Below are positions 9,340-17,319 of a stretch of 64,000 bases of DNA, in pieces. Positions within the stretch are counted from its first letter, which is position 1. Each line of letters begins with the position of its first letter. This DNA comes from Glaciecola sp034112105 (lineage in GTDB: Bacteria; Pseudomonadota; Gammaproteobacteria; Enterobacterales; Alteromonadaceae). Both the position numbers and the translations under genes were made by a program. Below the pieces are notes generated by a model. The model was not told the origin of the DNA, searched no databases, and was given only the letters and a program-made list of their open reading frames with translations. The stretch lies in assembly GCA_034112105.1 (NCBI GenBank), contig JAWUVZ010000125.1:15364-79363 (forward strand), written 5' to 3'.

Positions 9340-9621
9340 TTATTGGACAGATAATGCAGCCTGTTTTAACTCTTCAACACTCTGGGCAACTTCAGGACTC
9401 ACATTATCAAGCCCCATATTCTCCGCCTTTTTGAGGTTCTCATGCAACTCATGTATGCGTAACTGCTCTTCGATTTCAGTTTTAAACCCTGTCGCCATAT
9501 TTTTCACGCTGCGCACTGTTTTGACTGTCGAGCGAATTGCACCGGGCAAACGCTCGGGACCCAAGATAAGTAAGGCTACAATACCAATAATGAACAGTTC
9601 CCAGAAACTAATATCGAACAT
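9340..9621 (-). CDS. tatB: Sec-independent protein translocase TatB
   Basis: This small 93-residue protein has one N-terminal membrane helix (SFWELFIIGIVALLILGP), the E-L-x-x-I start and the LGPERLPGAIRS hinge typical of TatB, followed by an amphipathic helix and a charged tail. It forms the substrate-receptor complex with TatC. It lies 3 bases after tatA. At 93 residues it is shorter than the E. coli protein (171); the variable tail is what is reduced. Confidence 0.95.
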   Translation of the reverse strand: MFDISFWELFIIGIVALLILGPERLPGAIRSTVKTVRSVKNMATGFKTEIEEQLRIHELHENLKKAENMGLDNVSPEVAQSVEELKQAALSVQ

Positions 9622-9624
9622 GAT

Positions 9625-9882
9625 CTACTCTTTAGTAGTGGTCTTTGTTTCGGTCGGATTTACCGTTTTATCAGCATCACTTTTATCTTCAACAGATTCA
9701 AAATCTGCATCTGACTTATCCGCATCCTTTTTGTCGACAGTGCCATCATCATCACTCAACGCTTTCTTAAAACCTTTGAGCGCTGAACCTAAATCACCAC
9801 CGACATTGCGTAATTTCTTTGTACCAAATAGTAAAACAACTATTAGCAGTATGACTATAATACTCCAGACACTAGGACCCAT
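9625..9882 (-). CDS. tatA: Sec-independent protein translocase TatA
   Basis: TatA (85 residues) polymerises to form the Tat pore. One N-terminal helix (VWSIIVILLIVVLLFGTKKLR) ends at the conserved FG, followed by the amphipathic GSALKGFKKALSDDD segment and a strongly acidic tail. It is the first gene of the tatA-tatB-tatC-tatD-cyclase-cyclase-hemB run, so the operon promoter should lie in the AT-rich 224 bases upstream. I could not pick a convincing promoter there. Confidence 0.96.
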   Translation of the reverse strand: MGPSVWSIIVILLIVVLLFGTKKLRNVGGDLGSALKGFKKALSDDDGTVDKKDADKSDADFESVEDKSDADKTVNPTETKTTTKE

Positions 9883-10106
9883 TAGTAAATCTCCATTGTT
9901 AAAATTTTGTTTTTTTTGCTACCGTCTATAATTGAACAGTGTATCACCTTGAGTAATTCAATTTTAGACGCAAAAGTAACTCATTAAAAGCATTATACGT
10001 TGCTTTCAACAAATATCACTGGCTTTCATTAACTTGTTTTTATACTTATTTTTCGGATCAAACAATTGCACACATTTCTTTACTACTTTATTCGTGGTTA
10101 TATGAC

Positions 10107-11204
10107 GTGATTTATTCATTATCGCTACTAAACACGCGGCGTTGCCTTAAAGTAACGGCGTTTTCGTGCCTGTTGATTTTCAGTATTGTCAACGCCCCAT
10201 TTTCGTTTGCTGTGGAAGGAACAAAAACTGACATACTTTTCACAAAATCTGCAATGCTCGGACAACCGAAAGTTGAAACACCCAGTTTGACGATACATAC
10301 AGACACCTCTGACGCTAAAAAATCTGAGTTACAAACCTCAGAATTTGATTATTGCGATGCTCAGTATTGGCTTGACGATTGGTATTGTCATTTTAACTAC
10401 GGTGTCGAAACTTCGGTAATAGAAGTCAATAGGTGGTTTGTAACAGACTACACGCCGACATCGAAGCGAGCTAGAGCATCTGGTAAGTTGCGCTTTGGAA
10501 TTGAGCCTCGTAGCGGCAATTTAAATCAATTGGATTTTCGTTTTAAAATACGCGTAAAACTCCCAGCATTGCAAGATAGGGTAGAATTATTACTCTCAGA
10601 TGACGAAGAAGATGTAAACCAGCAAGCTGTTAAGGCCGCTCGCAGTCAACAACTGGGGAGTGATGACCAAGCCACCGTTGCCCTTCAATTCAAAGATAAA
10701 CCTGACTCCAAAGTAGCTTATCGAATCGGCTTAGGTCGTGGATCTCAAATTTACACACGAGCAAGATATAGTGATAAACTTGAACTAAATGAACGTAACA
10801 AAATTAGCTATTCTGCAGAAGCTAATTACTATACCGACGACCAATTAGGTGTTGAAACCAGAATATCACTTATTCACACACTATCTAAAAATGAAGCGAT
10901 TGAATTCGATAACACCTTTCGCTACAGGGATAAGACAGAAGATCTTTTTTGGCGCCATGAAATTCAATATTTATATTTAAAAGATGGTAAAACCAGCTAT
11001 TTATTTAGCGCTATGGTTGATGGTTTAAATAAACCAAATTATCAAGAGGAACAGGTTCTTGTCAGCATGAGGTATAAAAGAAATGTATTGCGTCCGTGGC
11101 TATTTTTGGAGGTTGAGCCTTACGTGATTTGGTTACGTCAGGAAAACTTCAGAACTTCTTTTGGCGTTGCTATTAGAGCTGAAGTGCATTTTCCAGATTA
11201 CTAA
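10107..11204 (+). CDS. Conserved exported protein, probable outer-membrane beta-barrel, unknown function
   Basis: I do not recognise a named family. The 365 residues start with a signal peptide (hydrophobic 14-35, likely cleavage after FSFA). A Tyr/Trp/Cys-rich segment follows (YCDAQYWLDDWYCHFNYG, about 83-100). Later come alternating polar/hydrophobic strands with many aromatic residues, ending in EVHFPDY; the C-terminal region resembles outer-membrane barrel strands. The start is a GTG with a weak ribosome site. The gene is divergent from tatA and convergent with a GST-like gene. A periplasmic or outer-membrane role is inference from composition. Confidence 0.72.
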   Translation: MIYSLSLLNTRRCLKVTAFSCLLIFSIVNAPFSFAVEGTKTDILFTKSAMLGQPKVETPSLTIHTDTSDAKKSELQTSEFDYCDAQYWLDDWYCHFNYGVETSVIEVNRWFVTDYTPTSKRARASGKLRFGIEPRSGNLNQLDFRFKIRVKLPALQDRVELLLSDDEEDVNQQAVKAARSQQLGSDDQATVALQFKDKPDSKVAYRIGLGRGSQIYTRARYSDKLELNERNKISYSAEANYYTDDQLGVETRISLIHTLSKNEAIEFDNTFRYRDKTEDLFWRHEIQYLYLKDGKTSYLFSAMVDGLNKPNYQEEQVLVSMRYKRNVLRPWLFLEVEPYVIWLRQENFRTSFGVAIRAEVHFPDY

Positions 11205-11239
11205 ATTGCCCAAAAATATGTACTTCTGGGCTTATCAAC

Positions 11240-11809
11240 CTATCGAGGATCCGTTGCTCGTGCTTCCTTGTTGTCACTGGCTGATTGATGAAAAGCGACT
11301 AAATTTGGCAATCCAGAATAATCGTACGTTTCACGGTAAGACGACCAATCAAGTAGGCAAAATAAACTAATGCTCGCATAGTTCCACTCTACAAAAGCCC
11401 CTTTCTCAGCAGTTTTGTCAAGCTCACTAAAAACGACGTCAACGCGTTCTCTCTGCAGGCGAAAATAAAGTTTGTCCGCATTAATATCTATACCTGACCG
11501 AGACAATAAGAATATCTGTACCAACGAATCATTAGCTGAGTCAATTAAGGTCAGCAAATTTGTTTGTTCCCAACTGAGTTCTGTCTTATTTAATTTTTTT
11601 GTCAAATATCGATAAATTGCACCTGAATCGAAAATGATTCGAGCGTCATCTTCTAACATCGGCACTTTCAATGTTGGATTCGAAGCGACTAACCTTGCCC
11701 GATCTGCACTGTTAAATATATCAACTTGCTCAAAACCATGCTCAATCTCACTCATCCACATACGTAAGCGACGAACATAAGGTGATGTAGTAGAACCAAT
11801 TAGCTTCAT
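11240..11809 (-). CDS. Glutathione S-transferase-like protein
   Basis: The 189 residues begin MKLIGSTTSPYVRRLRMWM, the start of a thioredoxin-fold GST N-terminal domain. A TSPYVRR motif stands where glutaredoxins have CPxC. NPTLKVPMLEDD (cis-Pro loop) and DSGAIYRYL follow, then a helical GST C-terminal domain. It resembles the E. coli YibF type (MKLVGSYTSPFVRK). Substrate and reaction are not known. It lies 26 bases downstream of erpA on the same strand and may be cotranscribed. Confidence 0.8.
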   Translation of the reverse strand: MKLIGSTTSPYVRRLRMWMSEIEHGFEQVDIFNSADRARLVASNPTLKVPMLEDDARIIFDSGAIYRYLTKKLNKTELSWEQTNLLTLIDSANDSLVQIFLLSRSGIDINADKLYFRLQRERVDVVFSELDKTAEKGAFVEWNYASISLFCLLDWSSYRETYDYSGLPNLVAFHQSASDNKEARATDPR

Positions 11810-11835
11810 TGTTTCCTCTTTACTCTGTAATTCAA

Positions 11836-12180
11836 CTAAATACTAAAACTTGCACCACAACCACATGTCGTTGATGCATTTGGATTGTTAACAAAAAATC
11901 TCGACCCTTCTAATCCTTCCGTGTAATCGACAATTCCACCTACAAGATACTGTAGACTCATTGGGTCAATGACCAAAGTGACGCTTTCTTTCTCTATCGT
12001 CATGTCGCCTTCATTTACTTTTTCGTCAAAAGTAAAGCCATACTGAAAACCTGAACAACCGCCGCCTGTCACGTACACTCGCAGTTTTAGTTCAGGATTC
12101 TCTTCCTCAATAATTAACGTTTTGACCTTTTTTGCCGCAGCTTCAGAAAACTCAATTGGCAATGCCATTTCTTCAGACAT
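11836..12180 (-). CDS. erpA: Iron-sulfur cluster insertion protein ErpA
   Basis: This A-type Fe-S carrier delivers clusters to apoproteins such as IspG. The 114 residues include the three ligand cysteines in the usual arrangement: C in GGGCSGFQYGF (about residue 42) and the pair in STTCGCGASF near the C terminus (about 106-108). The N-terminal MALPIEFSEAAAKKVKTLI fits ErpA better than IscA or SufA. It is preceded by a DUF6776-like gene and followed by the GST-like gene. Confidence 0.95.
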   Translation of the reverse strand: MSEEMALPIEFSEAAAKKVKTLIIEEENPELKLRVYVTGGGCSGFQYGFTFDEKVNEGDMTIEKESVTLVIDPMSLQYLVGGIVDYTEGLEGSRFFVNNPNASTTCGCGASFSI

Positions 12181-12261
12181 AATATTCCTCTAGTAAAAGC
12201 GTTTGTGGCTCCAAAATAACTAGTGGAGATTATCTAATACCTGAGTAATTTAATCAAGTAT

Positions 12262-12984
12262 TCAATCAGATTCACTAAACGCTTCATCCCACTCAATAGT
12301 CCGAGTATAAGAACCACGCTTTCTTTTATACTTATAGATATCTGTTTTGATTTCAATTTGTTCAGGAATGAAGTCTTCAGGCAAGGTAACTCTTAATTCT
12401 AAGACTTGAAAATATTTAAACGAAAAAGACATTTTGTCTGCCTTGTCATCCAGTATTTCTTTCAAATCATATTTAATCGGAACTGTATTTTGACTGCCTT
12501 GAAGCGAAACATTTAGTGTGCCCTTAATGATCGCTTTTATATTTTCCCGCTGCAACATCATAATCGAAATAGCATAATTATTAGTGCTTGCCGTTGCTAG
12601 GATTTCAACACTTTCCACCACAAATCCATCTTGCGTCAATTCAGGTGCCATGACCTTTTGATAAAAGCTTACTTGTTCGCGAAGCTCAGCATCTTTGCGC
12701 ATAAATTCTTTGTACGACAATTGAGCTTGTTCATTAGCAATACTTGCTACTTCAAGTTCTATTTTTTTTACATTTAATTCGGAATTAAGCGCTTGGTTTT
12801 CTGATATTAAGTTATTTATGCTGCTTTGCATGACATCAATTTTAGCAGCCAAAAGATGATTTTTTTTGTCTGCAAACTCGTGGCCCGCATAGAAAACACA
12901 GGCAAGTATAAAAAATATGACCAAATAATATTTAACGAAGCCAAGTTCGCTGCGTAGTTCGTTTAATTTCAATAAATTCTCCAT
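12262..12984 (-). CDS. DUF6776-like inner-membrane protein, unknown function
   Basis: The 240 residues have one N-terminal membrane helix (about 19-36, YYLVIFFILACVFYAGHEF), a coiled coil (about 45-105) and a beta-rich C-terminal domain. This layout resembles the uncharacterised DUF6776 family, often found beside erpA and bactofilin genes in gammaproteobacteria. The C-terminal domain should be periplasmic. No catalytic motif is visible. It lies 81 bases upstream of erpA and is divergent from the ClC gene. Confidence 0.72.
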   Translation of the reverse strand: MENLLKLNELRSELGFVKYYLVIFFILACVFYAGHEFADKKNHLLAAKIDVMQSSINNLISENQALNSELNVKKIELEVASIANEQAQLSYKEFMRKDAELREQVSFYQKVMAPELTQDGFVVESVEILATASTNNYAISIMMLQRENIKAIIKGTLNVSLQGSQNTVPIKYDLKEILDDKADKMSFSFKYFQVLELRVTLPEDFIPEQIEIKTDIYKYKRKRGSYTRTIEWDEAFSESD

Positions 12985-13044
12985 ACCTCAGGGCATCGTT
13001 ATTGATAAATAACCAATATATGAGCAACTAGAACCGAATCACAG

Positions 13045-13074
13045 ATGACAAGGGTGTACTCAAAACGCTATGAT
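13045..13074 (+). promoter_or_regulatory. Candidate sigma-70 promoter for the ClC gene
   Basis: ATGACA (13045-13050) and TATGAT (13069-13074) are separated by 18 bases, giving a plausible -35/-10 pair about 35 bases upstream of the ClC start codon. Called by eye only. Confidence 0.4.
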
Positions 13075-13110
13075 AGTCCTAATCTCAACTAGTATAAACC
13101 CAAACACACT

Positions 13111-14817
13111 ATGTTTCTGCACTCGCTGAGACGAGAAGTCTCACATCCAAGGACATCAATTCAATTATGCTTGCTAGGCATAGTTGCAGGCGTGTGCGCA
13201 GCAACCGTTGTTATTATCTTTAGATTAGCATTTGAATTCATACAAAAAATACTGCTTGGTGGCGTAGCACAATATGCTGCGATTGAAAGCAAACACTTAT
13301 TTTTTTTACCCATATCAGCGATCATTTGTGTCATTATCGTTGCTAAATGCACCGGTTTTAAGCATTACAGAATGGGAATCCCGTTTGTTATCCATCGCAT
13401 CAAAACACGCTACGGACACATACCATTACGCACCTCGATCAATCAATTTTTTGGTGGTGTATTTTCATTAGCGGGGGGCTTTGTCGTTGGCAAAGAGGGT
13501 CCTACGGTGCATTTGGCTGCAGCGGGTAGCCATTTTCTAGGCCAATGGTTTAGATTACCCTTTAATTGTTTGCGAATTTTAACTGGCTGTGGAATTGCAG
13601 CGGGCGTTTCCGCTGCATTTAATACACCTTTTGCCGCCGTTATTTTTGTGATGGAAGTCGTTTTACGCCAGTACCGAGTTCATGTATTTATTCCAGTTAT
13701 GCTAGCAGCCGCATGCGGTTCAGTATTAACTCGTATTGTATTCGGTAATGAAAACGAACTGACATTTCTGAATTTTAGTGTAATAGATAATGTGTTACTG
13801 CCCTACCTCGTCGTATTTGGAGTTGCTCTTGGTTTATTGGCAGCACTATTCAATAGACAACTCATGCTTGTCATCAAATTGTTCCGCGATGTGAATATGA
13901 TTACTCGTTTGCTACTTGCTGGCACCATTACGGGTATCGTAGGCTACAGTATGCCGCAGGCATTGGGGGCAGAATTCTCAGCGATAGAAACATTGTTCGC
14001 CAACGACCCTCAACTAAGTTTGCTATTGATGCTATTCGCGTTGAAATTCATTCTTGCTGTCGTCGCGATTGGTTTAGGTGTACCTGGAGGAATAATCGGT
14101 GCCGTCATGATTATTGGCATGTTAGCCGGCGTTATATTATTGCAACCGCTACACACTATAAGTGATCAAACCGAAATGACCTCAACGTTTGCATTGCTTG
14201 GGTTAGCTGGCATGTTAGCGGCTGTGCTGCACGCTCCAATGGCCGCATTATCGGCCGTTATGGAATTATCTGCCAGTTCACAGGTAATACTCCCCGCGAT
14301 TGTTGTCATTGTGAGCGCTTATGTGACCAGCAAACAACTCTGCAATAACCGTTCAATATTCATCCAACAACTCGAGTTTCAAAACCTGCCTTATACTACG
14401 TCATCCATACGTGACTCATTACAAGAAACTGGCGTTATGGCTATTATGCAGAACGAATTCAAACACTTTATTGATGCTCCAAAAAAAGCGTTATATCAAT
14501 ATTTGCAATCCAATCCTAACCACTTAGTCATGCAAGAGCATGTATTTGAAATCGATAGGGAATACCGCATAGTGTCAATGGATGTCAGTTTACAAGAGGA
14601 TGTTTTACCATTGGCTATTCACCAAATGGAGGGCTTAAGTGATCAATCTACTATGGCTGAGGTATATGAAACCTTGCATAAAAAACGACAGGGCGCAGTG
14701 TATATTTATGAAGAGCTTTATTTTGATTCCCATGTATCAGAACACGGGAAGCCCAAGGTAATCGGTATTATTACTTGGAATATGCTACATAGTTATTTAT
14801 TTAGACAACAACATTAA
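13111..14817 (+). CDS. ClC-family anion channel or transporter with degenerate C-terminal CBS-like domain
   Basis: The 568-residue protein has a ClC membrane core (about 15-415) plus a C-terminal cytoplasmic region (VIGIITWNML near the end) that looks like a degraded CBS domain. The gating glutamate is kept (E129 in GKEGP), and GLGVPGGIIGAV stands in the GxFxP region. The first selectivity motif reads RMGIP instead of GSGIP. The internal proton glutamate of ClC exchangers (E. coli E203) aligns with V183 in FVMEVV. Valine there is typical of ClC channels and of ClcB-type proteins. Whether it carries chloride, exchanges protons or prefers another anion cannot be read from sequence. It is followed by hemJ. 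Confidence 0.9.
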   Translation: MFLHSLRREVSHPRTSIQLCLLGIVAGVCAATVVIIFRLAFEFIQKILLGGVAQYAAIESKHLFFLPISAIICVIIVAKCTGFKHYRMGIPFVIHRIKTRYGHIPLRTSINQFFGGVFSLAGGFVVGKEGPTVHLAAAGSHFLGQWFRLPFNCLRILTGCGIAAGVSAAFNTPFAAVIFVMEVVLRQYRVHVFIPVMLAAACGSVLTRIVFGNENELTFLNFSVIDNVLLPYLVVFGVALGLLAALFNRQLMLVIKLFRDVNMITRLLLAGTITGIVGYSMPQALGAEFSAIETLFANDPQLSLLLMLFALKFILAVVAIGLGVPGGIIGAVMIIGMLAGVILLQPLHTISDQTEMTSTFALLGLAGMLAAVLHAPMAALSAVMELSASSQVILPAIVVIVSAYVTSKQLCNNRSIFIQQLEFQNLPYTTSSIRDSLQETGVMAIMQNEFKHFIDAPKKALYQYLQSNPNHLVMQEHVFEIDREYRIVSMDVSLQEDVLPLAIHQMEGLSDQSTMAEVYETLHKKRQGAVYIYEELYFDSHVSEHGKPKVIGIITWNMLHSYLFRQQH

Positions 14818-14835
14818 GACGAAAAGGTAATAGTG

Positions 14836-15264
14836 ATGAGTATTTTGTGGTTAAAAGCTTTCCATGTGTTTTTTATGATTGCGTGGATGGCTGGTATTTT
14901 CTATTTACCGAGATTATTTGTTTATCATGCCGAAAGTCAACATCAGGAAACCAAAGAACAATTCAAAATAATGGAGCGCCGACTGTGGTTTTTTGTAACG
15001 CCATTTGCGCTGTTAACTCTTGTTTTGGGTGTGTTGATTATGTATGAATATGGGCTAGAGTGGCTTAAAGCATCGACGTGGTTGCACGCAAAACTGGGCA
15101 TAGTAGCGTTATTTTATGGCTATCACTTTTATTTATATTATTTGCTTAAGATGTTTGCAGCTGATCAGAATACGAAAAGTCCACGGTTTTATCGAATGAT
15201 AAATGAGCTTCCCGTCCTAGCCCTACTTGCTATTGTTATATTGGCTATTTTAAAGCCATTTTGA
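14836..15264 (+). CDS. hemJ: Protoporphyrinogen IX oxidase HemJ
   Basis: HemJ (142 residues, four membrane helices) oxidises protoporphyrinogen IX to protoporphyrin IX. The start LWLKAFHVFFMIAWMAGIFYLPR carries the invariant His of the family and the AWMAGIFYLPRLFVYH block. KLGIVALFYGYHFYLYY and RMINELPVLALL near the end are also characteristic. I use ATG at 14836; a GTG one codon earlier is possible. It lies 18 bases after the ClC gene. Together with hemB, this window carries two steps of heme synthesis in separate operons. Confidence 0.92.
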   Translation: MSILWLKAFHVFFMIAWMAGIFYLPRLFVYHAESQHQETKEQFKIMERRLWFFVTPFALLTLVLGVLIMYEYGLEWLKASTWLHAKLGIVALFYGYHFYLYYLLKMFAADQNTKSPRFYRMINELPVLALLAIVILAILKPF

Positions 15265-15371
15265 ACCTGTTTAGAAGGATCTTACGGCAGAGTTCGATAG
15301 CTCGTTGAATCACCAGCAGCTTCTTTTGCGATTCAAAAAAAGACGCCTCGGCTTACGTTGATAATAACTCG

Positions 15372-16007
15372 CTAAACCGGTTTTTGTACAAAAGTCTCAA
15401 ATTGATTAGGCAAGTAACTCGCAAGCTCCCCGGAAATTGAAACGTAGGTACTTAATGAGTCAGGCAGTGACTGAGCTATTAATGGCAACTTTTTTTCAAA
15501 ATCCATTTGCCCACGCTTTTTTGCTTGTTCAAAAGCGAGTTCAACATCTGCAAATGTACTGAACATCCCTAAACTGTGTTTGAGTTTTTTCGCCAATACA
15601 GGAGCGTGTTGAGGATTTTTATCATGCATCAATTGCCACGCATTTTGCCATACAGGCTCCATACTTGAATGAGCAGTGAGCACGCCTTGCGTCCATTGCG
15701 AAAGTGGAGAACTTCGCCCCCATTTTTCACTATTATCTTCGAAAATGCAATACTCAGGCATTCTTAGAGCGTTATCTTTCATCTGTTGCAAACAATACTT
15801 AAAGTAGTCAAACAATGCATCGGTGATTACATCTGCTTGTTGATTATTTTGCATCTGACCATGATGCTTGATAGCCCATGGTAACCAGACATCTGGCATT
15901 GGTATTTCTGGCGCAACACCCGCGCCTAGTAATGCACCTTCGACGTAATAACGTGAATGCAGCATATCGGCAATATCAGAGTTTTGATAAATCAGCAGTA
16001 AATTCAT
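15372..16007 (-). CDS. UPF0149 (YecA/YgfB-like) family protein
   Basis: The 211 residues contain a segment resembling the UPF0149 core: YYVEGALLGAGVAPEIPMPD then VWLPWAIK (about 20-47), a pattern of a small helix followed by P-x-x-WLPW. The rest is helical, with ending FETFVQKPV. The C-terminal metal-binding SEC-C motif of YecA is absent. Members have no agreed function. It is convergent with hemJ and divergent from the Nramp-like gene. Family assignment is by eye and moderate. Confidence 0.62.
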   Translation of the reverse strand: MNLLLIYQNSDIADMLHSRYYVEGALLGAGVAPEIPMPDVWLPWAIKHHGQMQNNQQADVITDALFDYFKYCLQQMKDNALRMPEYCIFEDNSEKWGRSSPLSQWTQGVLTAHSSMEPVWQNAWQLMHDKNPQHAPVLAKKLKHSLGMFSTFADVELAFEQAKKRGQMDFEKKLPLIAQSLPDSLSTYVSISGELASYLPNQFETFVQKPV

Positions 16008-16113
16008 AATTAATTGAGATACTTAAATTTGCGAATTCGGACAATGCGGTAGATGATAGAGCGAATTCAAAACGAATAACAACTATAAAAACATGTTTTG
16101 GGGAAGATAGCGC

Positions 16114-17319
16114 ATGAAATCAGGAAAAACCGGACTTATTATTGCAGCCGCTTTTATCGGTCCAGGCACAGTAACAACGGCGTCAATCGCGGGCGCAAGT
16201 CTTGGATATGGGTTAGTGTGGGCGCTTTGTTTTTCAATTTTTGCAACATACATTTTGCAGGAAATGGCGTCGCGGCTTGGCCTAGTGACGGGTAGAGGCC
16301 TGTCAGAAGCAATCGTTAATATCAGTCAAAATAACGTCATCAAGTGGATTAGCATCATCCTTGTTTGCGCCGCTATCGGTTTAGGCAATGCCGCATATGA
16401 AGGTGGTAATTTGACCGGTGCAGCGCTTGGCTTGGCAAATGTGCTGCCGGGCAATATAACTTTGTGGGTTCTTATTTTAGGTGCCATTGCTTTGGTTGTA
16501 CTGGTAAGCAATCGATACCATTTAGTTGAAAAATTACTTATCGGACTGGTCGCTTTAATGAGCTTTGTATTTGTCGCTATCATGCTGATTGCAGGCATTA
16601 ACACAGCAGCATTAATGAGTGGCTTATCGGTAGTAGGATTGTCAAACACATCGCTATTACTCGCTATTATTGGCACCACAATAGTGCCTTACAACTTGTT
16701 TCTTCACGCCGGCTTAAGTGCTCAACAGTCACTTGAGTCAACACATTCTGAGTCTGAGATTAGCGCTCAACTGCCAGCACATAAACAACAGTTGTTCGCA
16801 TCAATTGGATTAGGGGGTATTGTTACATTTGCCATCATGTCGTGCGCAGCGAACGCTTTTTACTTAACTGACAATGTGCTTTCTCCCGGCAATATTGCCT
16901 CACAACTAGAGCCTATTTTGGGCGATTACGCTAACTTATTTTTTGCTCTAGGTTTGTTTTCTGCGGGTTTAACCAGTGCGATAACAGCGCCATTGGCCGC
17001 CGGATACGCAATTTGTGGTTTATTTGGTTGGAAACCTAAGCTCGACGCAAAAGAATTTAAGCTGGTTTGTATAGCAATATTGTTGTGTGGTGTGTTGGTC
17101 GCAACTTCTGGCTTTAAACCCTTAGTCGTTATTGTTTTAGCGCAAGCATCAAATGCACTATTATTGCCGATCTCTGTCATATTTTTACTGTATGTTATGA
17201 ATCAAAAGAAAATAATGAAGTCGCACACAAATACACTGATTGGTAATCTACTTGCTAGCTTGATACTCATTGTTATTGTTGTACTAGGTGGCAACAAACT
17301 TACAAACCTATTATTTTAA
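16114..17319 (+). CDS. Nramp-related transporter lacking the canonical metal-binding residues
   Basis: The 401 residues, with about eleven membrane helices, match the Nramp fold from the first helix (FIGPGTVTTASIAGASLGYG) through MASRLGLVTGRGLSEAI. In canonical Nramp proteins helix 1 carries DPGN and helix 6 carries A-x-x-M-P-H. Here the aligned residues are GPGT (16-19) and T-x-x-V-P-Y (V191, Y193). All side chains that coordinate Mn/Fe are thus replaced. It is probably an inner-membrane solute transporter of a divergent Nramp branch with unknown substrate. A good ribosome site (GGGGAAG) precedes the ATG. Its stop overlaps the convergent envC stop by 9 bases. Confidence 0.88.
   Translation: MKSGKTGLIIAAAFIGPGTVTTASIAGASLGYGLVWALCFSIFATYILQEMASRLGLVTGRGLSEAIVNISQNNVIKWISIILVCAAIGLGNAAYEGGNLTGAALGLANVLPGNITLWVLILGAIALVVLVSNRYHLVEKLLIGLVALMSFVFVAIMLIAGINTAALMSGLSVVGLSNTSLLLAIIGTTIVPYNLFLHAGLSAQQSLESTHSESEISAQLPAHKQQLFASIGLGGIVTFAIMSCAANAFYLTDNVLSPGNIASQLEPILGDYANLFFALGLFSAGLTSAITAPLAAGYAICGLFGWKPKLDAKEFKLVCIAILLCGVLVATSGFKPLVVIVLAQASNALLLPISVIFLLYVMNQKKIMKSHTNTLIGNLLASLILIVIVVLGGNKLTNLLF

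Noticed and set aside
9431..9931. 166-codon plus-strand frame across tatB/tatA
   Set aside because: Antisense to two unmistakable tat genes; Ser/Thr-rich composition is typical of a shadow frame.
15265..15371. Terminator or small RNA between hemJ and the UPF0149 gene
   Set aside because: Only a 7-bp stem with an 18-base loop (TTGAATC/GATTCAA) was found; too weak to call.
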